Source: an uncultured Duncaniella sp. (GTDB taxonomy: Bacteria > Bacteroidota > Bacteroidia > Bacteroidales > Muribaculaceae). From it: a stretch of DNA of 64,000 bases. Made by a program: the position numbers and the translations under genes. Below the pieces are notes generated by a model. It searched no databases, was not told the DNA's origin, and was given only the letters and a program-made list of their open reading frames with translations. The stretch is taken from contig CAJTMJ010000009.1 of assembly GCA_910577335.1 (NCBI GenBank), forward strand, positions 1 through 64,000. The letters run 5' to 3'. Positions 59,001-64,000 of the stretch are shown piece by piece. The stretch's first letter is position 1. The number at the start of each line of letters is the position of its first letter.

Positions 59001-59390
59001 TTCGCCATTATTGGTCTGTTTCTTAGTTGCTAAAGGATGTGGGTAGCCATCTATTAATGCATTGATCTTCCAATGACATTGCTTGTGCGTTATATCTTTG
59101 TTATTTGGATAATTGCGCATCACGTATATGTTGGCATTAGAATTTCCATCAAATGTAATGGAGTTGTCATTGTTTTTGGTTACGGGATGTGAGGTCAGAA
59201 AACGTTTATTATTGGAGCTGCCTGTTTCTCCCGCAGCTTTATCAAAATCTTTGGCGACAATAAGATACTTGCTATTGTGATCTATTTGATAGATGTCGGT
59301 TACAAGCCTATATGTATCCTGAGAATAGCATACGGGAATAGATAATGAGCACAATAAGCTCATAAAAATGAGGTGGAGAGACTTTTTCAT
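56010..59390 (-). CDS. Secreted protein with eight chitobiase-C-terminal-like repeats
   Basis: 1126 residues. Signal peptide ending PVCYSQD, an N-terminal beta domain (about 25-300), then eight repeats of about 95 residues (about 310-1075). Each repeat has the SDVKIYYTLDGSxPVxP motif of the chitobiase/beta-hexosaminidase C-terminal (CHB_HEX_C) module, then a FIAVKxGxxPSE strand. The C-terminus YYNLQGIQV...GLYIVRRGNKATKVIIR resembles a type IX secretion sorting tail, so it is probably cell-surface. No catalytic domain is seen; binding or adhesion is inferred. The stop codon touches the prophage's right border. Confidence 0.85.
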   Translation of the reverse strand: MKKSLHLIFMSLLCSLSIPVCYSQDTYRLVTDIYQIDHNSKYLIVAKDFDKAAGETGSSNNKRFLTSHPVTKNNDNSITFDGNSNANIYVMRNYPNNKDITHKQCHWKINALIDGYPHPLATKKQTNNGELALNSELGMCVEYLSIDITPEGVAHIMFDNGPSQHIRYDSDKGRFVCNSKNEYNDVALYRLDSFNFKIDEESSSSDIIVVTSTWKETPDINYGQPISVYYLFNDGATVTKEDIISNGAIAPGNDQRVEIPRHKEHKTLWIIGEYKPNKIDKVSYSHIFKAELNNSGPGTDPTPDKPTDSTHFSTPKSTGYKYNEPIVIEKDSDVKIYYTLDGSVPVVPANGESPLPPTYDWDMAPVTYLGKPINLTFIAVKAGFSPSSVISLSLSGEDVPQTTLGTHFQKPAQKAYKLNENVTFERDSDVKIYYTLNGTTPVPPHKANGTSMGTNTFDLDNSPITYTGTPLNISFIAVKNGLRPSEVITVVISGETKQTQLGVHFKKPAEKTYALDETVIFLKDTDVKIYYTLDGSGPIVPDKSQGVSMGATTFDLDNTPIIYKGTPLNIKFIAVKKDFLPSEIICLVINGETKQTQLDVHFKKPADKQYAINETVIFLRDTDVKIYYTLDGSEPVAPDKELMIPMGIHTYDLDTYPIIYKGTPLKVIFIAVKPGYRQSESITIQITGELKPTLVDVHFKKPADKQYAIDETVNFLRDKDVKIYYTLDGSNPIAPDKEQGLPIGPSTFDLDTTPIVYKGTILNVKFIAIKNGFGPSEIISVKIAGELKPTELNVHFRKPANKSYAMNETVIFLRDSDVKIYYTLDGSQPVVPNGIIENSSIFDLDTTPIIYVGKPIYVKFIAVKEGFKPSEVITVVIEGESIPKTELNSHFYILKEKNYKFKETVRFEKFDDVKIYYTLDGSDPVIPTDKVSSPSTFDIDETPIIYMGETLTLKVIAIKTGLNPSDIILFTLTGEPVPQTQINVHFKRPAEKVYDMNEAIIFVRESDVKIYYTLDGKDPVVPKQQQKSATENTDHDGKTYDLDTRPLIFEGQAMKIKFVAVKKDYLPSEVFEYAIESDASGIADINPDGEAPAEYYNLQGIQVIPPLQPGLYIVRRGNKATKVIIR

Positions 59391-59568
59391 GAATTAAATG
59401 GAGCGTTGTTATAGATAATATATGTAGAACTGATCTAAACTTTTTATAAGAATGGTGAATTCAAAAATGGTGAATCATTAAAAAATAAAAAGGATAAATA
59501 AGTCCGAGGGGGTCGTGATTTTTTGGTAATGTGAGATGGTCTATTGTTTTTTGTTATCGTAATGATTG

Positions 59569-59600
59569 CAAATGTAGGTTTATTAAATAAAAATTCCAAA
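59569..59600 (-). promoter_or_regulatory. Promoter of the repeat-protein gene
   Basis: Minus-strand TTTG (59600-59597), 20 bp, TACATTTG (59576-59569). The start near 59562 gives a leader of about 170 nt. The intergenic region 59391-59645 is otherwise AT-rich and empty. Confidence 0.55.
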
Positions 59601-59645
59601 TAATTCAGAGATATTTTGTAAAAATTATTTAATATTTATACAAAA

Positions 59646-62600
59646 TTAAAACTTTATAATCTTACCTGTATCAAGGTAGTATACAAATCCATACACGTTC
59701 TTATACCCAAGTGTTGACAACATGGATACATATTCCTTTAGTTGTTTTTTGTAGCGTTCCGGAGGTTGGTTGCCGGACTTGTAATCAATCACATGGATCT
59801 CATCGTTTTTAGTCCACACCACTCTGTCGGGACGTTTGGTTGCGTCCTTGGAGGAAGCAATAGGTCTTTCTATGAGTACTCGTTTGAAGTCATTAAACCA
59901 GTCAGTCACCCTATTGTCGTTGACACGTTGAGTTATCAGGTATCTTATATCCTGAATGTCGGTTTGCTTCAGACCCTTTGCTTCGGGTGACAGTTTCAGG
60001 ATGTTGATGGCGTTAGGTATGTCGGCAGGAGTTTTTATATGAGCCATCAGATCATGAAGCAGTATCCCTCGCTCACGAGCCACTTCAATGTCATGATATT
60101 TATCGAGCTTTGTATTTTCCCAAATCGAACTCCTTGAACGGATATAATAATCAGGCATTTCAGTCTGATTTGCCGGAGATGAGGCTGTTTTTTGCCCGAC
60201 GCTTGTCTCTGACTGCTTGAATGTTGGCTGTCCTATAGTGAGAGTATCATCGCTGTCGAAAGATAGCGGTATAAACGGGGAATTCTCCTTATTCTCAATA
60301 CCGTTAGATGATAAGAGCTGGGAACAGAACTCTTCGGTAGAAGTTGATATGGCATTCACAATAGTATCGGCAAATGACGATGCTTTAGTGTGGGTGATCA
60401 CGTTAACACACAATTCATCAACCGCACGTGTGAAGGCGACATACAGCAGGTTAAGTGTATCAAGAGTTTTTTGTTGATTCACCTCATTGTAATGTCCCTC
60501 AAACATGGTTCCCTCCATAGCCTTGGTTATCTTCAATGGGAGCATCGGTGGGATGATCTCAGGTTTAATGCCCGGAATATCCGAAACTTTAAACCATGCG
60601 ATGTCGGCATGTCCGGTTGATTTTAATTCTCCAAACGGGATATGCACACAAGGGAACTCCAGCCCTTTTGATTTATGGATTGTGAGTATGTTTAGTGACG
60701 AATCATCCTTTGCTCCGGCTATCGACGACTTATATCCGGACTCATCCCACCATGTAAGGAACGACCTTATGTCGCCATGTCCGCGGGCTACAAAATCGGA
60801 TGCTAAATCGAGGAATGCAGAGATAAAAACGTTGTCGGTGTGAAGACGGTCTTTGGGTATAATTTCGTCAATGATGCTTTCTATCAGAGATATCAAATCC
60901 ATCTCCTTATTGTCGGTTACAGTGTCATTGGCATCGGCGGTTTGTGTTGATGGTTTGGGGTCAATGCCTGTCAGTACTTTCGACAGAGCCTCGGAAGACG
61001 AAAGCCCTTTGCTATGCTCGGCTTCGTAGGCGTTTATTATCGCAGCAATCTCCTTTTGTGTTTTCTTGTTCCCTTTTGTGACCCTTTCGGATGCGCATAA
61101 TAGCCTTAGGCGGCTTATGATGAGAGATATGGAGGGTGAACGTGAGATACGCAGAGAGCTATCGGAGACAATCTGGAAATTGGGGAAGTCAGGATTATCC
61201 AATTTAACCGATTCGAGGTGACGGATTATCCTTTCACCTTCTTTCCAAGTTCTGACCAGAATTGCTATATCACCGGGTCGATAACCGGAAGTGAGCTGGC
61301 GGTGTAGGTCGGCGGTAAGTATATCAAGCGATTTTTGGACGGCTTCCGATTCCTCCTTATCGGTCAACAGACTTACTTTCACATATCCTCTGTGCTTGGA
61401 ATGTTTGGATGAAATCTGTTGTGCCACATTCTCATAAATCCCGTCATAACCTAAATTTTTGGCGATGGCGGAGAAAATGGTATTGTTAAAGCGTATGACA
61501 TCTGCCGATGAACGCCAGTTGGTGTTTTCAGCGATTGTATTTCCACTCACTATGGCTCTTCCCTCCACATCCTGCTCGGTGTGCAGGTTATGAAGCAATG
61601 ACGGGTCACTGTTTCGGAAGCGGTAGATGCACTGTTTCTCATCGCCGATAACAAGGTTGTCGTAATCGTACGACAAGCTTTCATATATGAGCGGTCGGAG
61701 GTTTTGCCACTGGCTGAAGGATGTGTCCTGAAATTCATCAATCAGATAGTGATGATACCACACACCTACACGTTCGTATAGGAACGGCGTATCCTCATTG
61801 TCAATAATGCGGGCAAGGAGTGCGTTAGTGTCGCTCAATAAAATAGTAGAATTTTCTCTGCGATATTTGTCGATGTATCCTATAATGGTTGAGAACAATC
61901 CGAGCTGATAGAGATTGCTCGACAGAATGTTAAGCGTTTTAACAGTGTCGTAACAGTACTTGCATTTCTCAACGGCGTATGAAATAATTCCATCGAGATG
62001 TTCTGTTCTCAAATGAGCATTTTTACTGGTTGACTTATAGGCAGAATCAATATTTTCGCAAGCTTTTGTTATGACAGCCTGTAGATTACCTTTGTAGTCG
62101 GGATAATATCCTGTCGCCGACCAATTCCGCAATGCGGTAAGAAGATTCTTATTGATGGCATCTCCGGTTACAAGTCCGTTTTGCTCAATAGTCTCAACGG
62201 CTTGTCGGCAAGCCAGAGCAGTTTCTTTTTTTATAATATTTTTTTTTGAGAAAACTGCGTCTTTAAATTCTTCAAACCGGTTTAAATCGGAGAGATATTC
62301 CACGATTTCGGTTTCATTCTCTCGGAAAGTATCATCGGTGATATTACCGATAAATTTGACAAATTCGTCATGGACGTATGATGACCGGTTGAACAGATTG
62401 AACGATTTCCCGTCTTCAATCTGTTGAATCATGTAGTTTGACAGCCATTTTACAGGATACTTCGTGTGTTGCCGTGACGTGTCGTGGTTAAGATCTTGTA
62501 ACAGGTGGTCAACACTCATTGAAATGACATTATCGTCGTCAAGCTCCACCTCATAGTTGCCTGACACCTCCGCTTCATGTGCAAATGAGCGCAATATCAA

Positions 62601-62984
62601 TTGAAAGAATGAGTCAATAGTGGAGACGCTGAAAAAGTTGAAGTCATAGAGCAGGTCATGAAGCACATTCACGGCATGATTCTTCAACTCTTCCGGATTG
62701 CATCTGAAGGCCTTGCAGAGATCAGCTTCGTATGGACTTTTTTCATTCCAGTTCTTTTCACATCCGGCTATCACAGCCAATTCATGGATGATTCGGCTCT
62801 TCATCTCTTCAGTCGCCTTGTTGGTGAATGTTATGGCAAGGACCGACCTGTGATTATTGGCAGAGTTGCGGCTGAGGACATAATCCCCATTCTCATTCTT
62901 ATGCCCTAATATAAGTTTTATATATTCACGGGCAAGCGTAAATGTTTTTCCTGAACCGGCGGATGCTTTATAAATATTTATCAC
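59646..62984 (-). CDS. UvrD/AddA-like helicase with PD-(D/E)xK nuclease domain
   Basis: 1112 residues. N-terminal Walker A YKASAGSGKTFTL, SF1 motifs (LAITFTNKATEEMKSRI; YHHYLIDEFQDTSFSQW with Walker B DEFQD; IGDEKQCIYRFR; NTNWRSSADVIRFN; LTIHKSKGLEFPCV; LLYVAFTRAVDELCV). The C-terminus has RPDRVVWTKNDEIHVIDYKSG, the D...ExK-type RecB-family nuclease core. Acts in double-strand break resection, like AddA or RecB; the AddB partner is not in this window. It sits 3 bp downstream of the SUI1 gene. Confidence 0.88.
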   Translation of the reverse strand: MINIYKASAGSGKTFTLAREYIKLILGHKNENGDYVLSRNSANNHRSVLAITFTNKATEEMKSRIIHELAVIAGCEKNWNEKSPYEADLCKAFRCNPEELKNHAVNVLHDLLYDFNFFSVSTIDSFFQLILRSFAHEAEVSGNYEVELDDDNVISMSVDHLLQDLNHDTSRQHTKYPVKWLSNYMIQQIEDGKSFNLFNRSSYVHDEFVKFIGNITDDTFRENETEIVEYLSDLNRFEEFKDAVFSKKNIIKKETALACRQAVETIEQNGLVTGDAINKNLLTALRNWSATGYYPDYKGNLQAVITKACENIDSAYKSTSKNAHLRTEHLDGIISYAVEKCKYCYDTVKTLNILSSNLYQLGLFSTIIGYIDKYRRENSTILLSDTNALLARIIDNEDTPFLYERVGVWYHHYLIDEFQDTSFSQWQNLRPLIYESLSYDYDNLVIGDEKQCIYRFRNSDPSLLHNLHTEQDVEGRAIVSGNTIAENTNWRSSADVIRFNNTIFSAIAKNLGYDGIYENVAQQISSKHSKHRGYVKVSLLTDKEESEAVQKSLDILTADLHRQLTSGYRPGDIAILVRTWKEGERIIRHLESVKLDNPDFPNFQIVSDSSLRISRSPSISLIISRLRLLCASERVTKGNKKTQKEIAAIINAYEAEHSKGLSSSEALSKVLTGIDPKPSTQTADANDTVTDNKEMDLISLIESIIDEIIPKDRLHTDNVFISAFLDLASDFVARGHGDIRSFLTWWDESGYKSSIAGAKDDSSLNILTIHKSKGLEFPCVHIPFGELKSTGHADIAWFKVSDIPGIKPEIIPPMLPLKITKAMEGTMFEGHYNEVNQQKTLDTLNLLYVAFTRAVDELCVNVITHTKASSFADTIVNAISTSTEEFCSQLLSSNGIENKENSPFIPLSFDSDDTLTIGQPTFKQSETSVGQKTASSPANQTEMPDYYIRSRSSIWENTKLDKYHDIEVARERGILLHDLMAHIKTPADIPNAINILKLSPEAKGLKQTDIQDIRYLITQRVNDNRVTDWFNDFKRVLIERPIASSKDATKRPDRVVWTKNDEIHVIDYKSGNQPPERYKKQLKEYVSMLSTLGYKNVYGFVYYLDTGKIIKF

Positions 62985-62987
62985 TCG

Positions 62988-63317
62988 TTACTTCACCTTA
63001 TATCCCATCTCCCTGAGGATTGGTTTTATGTCATTTAATCTGTCACCTTGTATAAGTATTTCACCGTCGCGAGAGGAACCTCCGGTGGCAAGCTTGGATT
63101 TTAGTTTTGCGGCAATTTCCTTTAATTCGGCATCATCGCAAGTGAAACCCACAATCAGAGTGGCGGTTTTCCCTTTTCTACCTTTTTTATCGAGCAGCAC
63201 AGACAGAGTATCCGCTTTTTTCTCATTTGGAGTGTCGGCTTTGTCCTGCTCAGAAGATTCTTCATACGGGAGTTCGCCTGCCGCCACTTTTTGGCTTAAC
63301 AAATCTTTCCAGTCCAT
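62988..63317 (-). CDS. SUI1/YciH translation initiation factor homologue
   Basis: 109 residues. The last 70 match the SUI1/eIF1-like fold: KGKTATLIVGFTCDDAELKE, then the basic GGSSRDGEILIQGDRLNDIKPIL segment, which in bacterial YciH proteins contacts the ribosome. Non-essential in characterised bacteria. It lies 14 bp after a lipoprotein gene. Confidence 0.88.
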   Translation of the reverse strand: MDWKDLLSQKVAAGELPYEESSEQDKADTPNEKKADTLSVLLDKKGRKGKTATLIVGFTCDDAELKEIAAKLKSKLATGGSSRDGEILIQGDRLNDIKPILREMGYKVK

Positions 63318-63331
63318 TATGCTTAAGTAGT

Positions 63332-63775
63332 TTAAATGGAATCAATCGGGACCTCCATATCATGGTCGGCGGGAATATTCGAAGGATTATCTAAAGAATG
63401 AACTATAGATGCGAGGGTCATTGCATATTTATCATCTTCCACAGGCAGATTCTGGTAGAAATGGCGGGCGGAATCGGAATTAGTCTTGAACGCTTCACGA
63501 TAGCACTGTGCGGCAAGCTCGATTACCTCCGGGTCGTCAGTACGCTCGTTGAGCTGCATGTATAATAGTGAGAGCCGTGCCCATTCGGTTGCGGTGATTC
63601 CGCTGTTGGTGGCATTCCCCACAAGATTGTCGCATATCTCACGTGTCGCCGACACATCGTCGGAAGCTAACGCAAGTTCAGCCGTTGCCACATCTTCTGC
63701 GATAGAATGATTGCTACGGCATGAACAGATGACAGCTAATATCAACAAGATAATAGATATATGTATGCGTTTCAT
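63332..63775 (-). CDS. TPR-like lipoprotein
   Basis: 147 residues with a lipoprotein signal (ILLILAVICSC) and helical repeats (EDVATAELALASDDVSATRE; EWARLSLLYMQLNE; AAQCYREAFKTN) resembling tetratricopeptide helices. Ends PADHDMEVPIDSI. Function unknown; upstream of the SUI1 gene in the same direction. Confidence 0.6.
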   Translation of the reverse strand: MKRIHISIILLILAVICSCRSNHSIAEDVATAELALASDDVSATREICDNLVGNATNSGITATEWARLSLLYMQLNERTDDPEVIELAAQCYREAFKTNSDSARHFYQNLPVEDDKYAMTLASIVHSLDNPSNIPADHDMEVPIDSI

Positions 63776-63809
63776 AAATTAATAGTGGATTGATATGAAT
63801 TTTGACTGA

Positions 63810-64000
63810 TTATTCCTGTCGGCGTTGGAACATGTACGATACACCGTTTTGCTCCAGTTGCAGTGAAAATTCATTATGCTCTGCGATCTTTCTGGCTATG
63901 CTTGACGGTATGTCTCCGATAAGGGTACTGTCACCTTCAAAGCTTAGTGTTGCGGGATCTATTGTCATAATCAAAGAATCATTCTCCACATTCCAAGTGC
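63810..64000 (-). CDS. 3' part of an unidentified gene (cut by window end)
   Basis: Open frame from the window edge to a stop at 63810-63812. The last 62 residues include SLIMTIDPATLSFEGDST, then SIARKIAEHNEFSLQLEQNG, ending FQRRQE. The small beta-plus-helix pattern resembles the C-terminus of lipocalin-like Bacteroidales proteins (DUF4923 type), but this is only a resemblance. A 34-bp gap to the lipoprotein gene suggests one operon. Confidence 0.5.
   Translation of the reverse strand, partial: TWNVENDSLIMTIDPATLSFEGDSTLIGDIPSSIARKIAEHNEFSLQLEQNGVSYMFQRRQE

Overview
The window is from a Bacteroidales genome, probably a Muribaculaceae-type gut bacterium. The evidence is a Mfa/Fim-type fimbrial operon with DUF3575 and DUF3868 partners, promoters of the Bacteroides type (TTTG about 19 bp before TAnnTTTG), and a secreted protein ending in a type IX secretion-like tail. 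The family-level placement is inference.

Host left flank (1-15353): a 5'-incomplete DUF418 membrane protein; dnaX (clamp-loader gamma/tau) with a repeat-expanded linker; then a leftward operon for outer-membrane fimbriae in transcription order DUF3575 protein, DUF3868/OmpA-like protein, major fimbrillin, FimB/Mfa2-like anchor and three accessory or tip lipoproteins. A repeat-rich spacer and an intrinsic terminator separate this operon from dnaX.

Prophage (about 15354-56005, 40.6 kb): a transposable Mu-like phage with a siphovirus-type tail. Its ends carry inverted copies of a 13-bp element, three at the low end and two at the high end, as expected for MuA-type transposase sites. The immunity switch and early genes lie at the high end: HTH repressor, overlapping convergent promoters, tRNA-like gene, MuA-type transposase, MuB-type ATPase, GemA-like protein and Gam. 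They read leftward to 45.8 kb. A rightward block (36.1-45.7 kb) holds terminase, gp36, portal, a MuF protein with a toxin-like C-terminus, a diversity-generating retroelement (DGR) core, and a DNA-modification pair (thymidylate-synthase-like protein plus Dam). A leftward late block (35.9-15.6 kb) holds protease/scaffold, capsid, lysis genes, tail chaperones with a -1 frameshift, tape measure, tail hub and a 2321-residue receptor-binding protein.

The key system is the DGR. Its template repeat (41713-41831) and reverse transcriptase (42038-43342) sit among the head genes. The matching variable repeat (15641-15759) is 26 kb away, at the 3' end of the giant tail-fibre gene. The ungapped 119-nt alignment has ten differences; eight fall on template adenines and all eight change an amino acid. 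This is a phage that can rewrite its receptor-binding tip at a distance. Bacteroides 'Hankyphage'-type Mu-like phages with DGRs are a known precedent.

Host right flank (56006-64000): a secreted protein with eight chitobiase-C-terminal-like repeats, whose stop codon abuts the prophage; a UvrD/AddA-like helicase-nuclease; a SUI1/YciH homologue; and two lipoprotein-type genes. The prophage inserted between the repeat protein and its apparent terminator, which is now 40 kb away at 15.14 kb.
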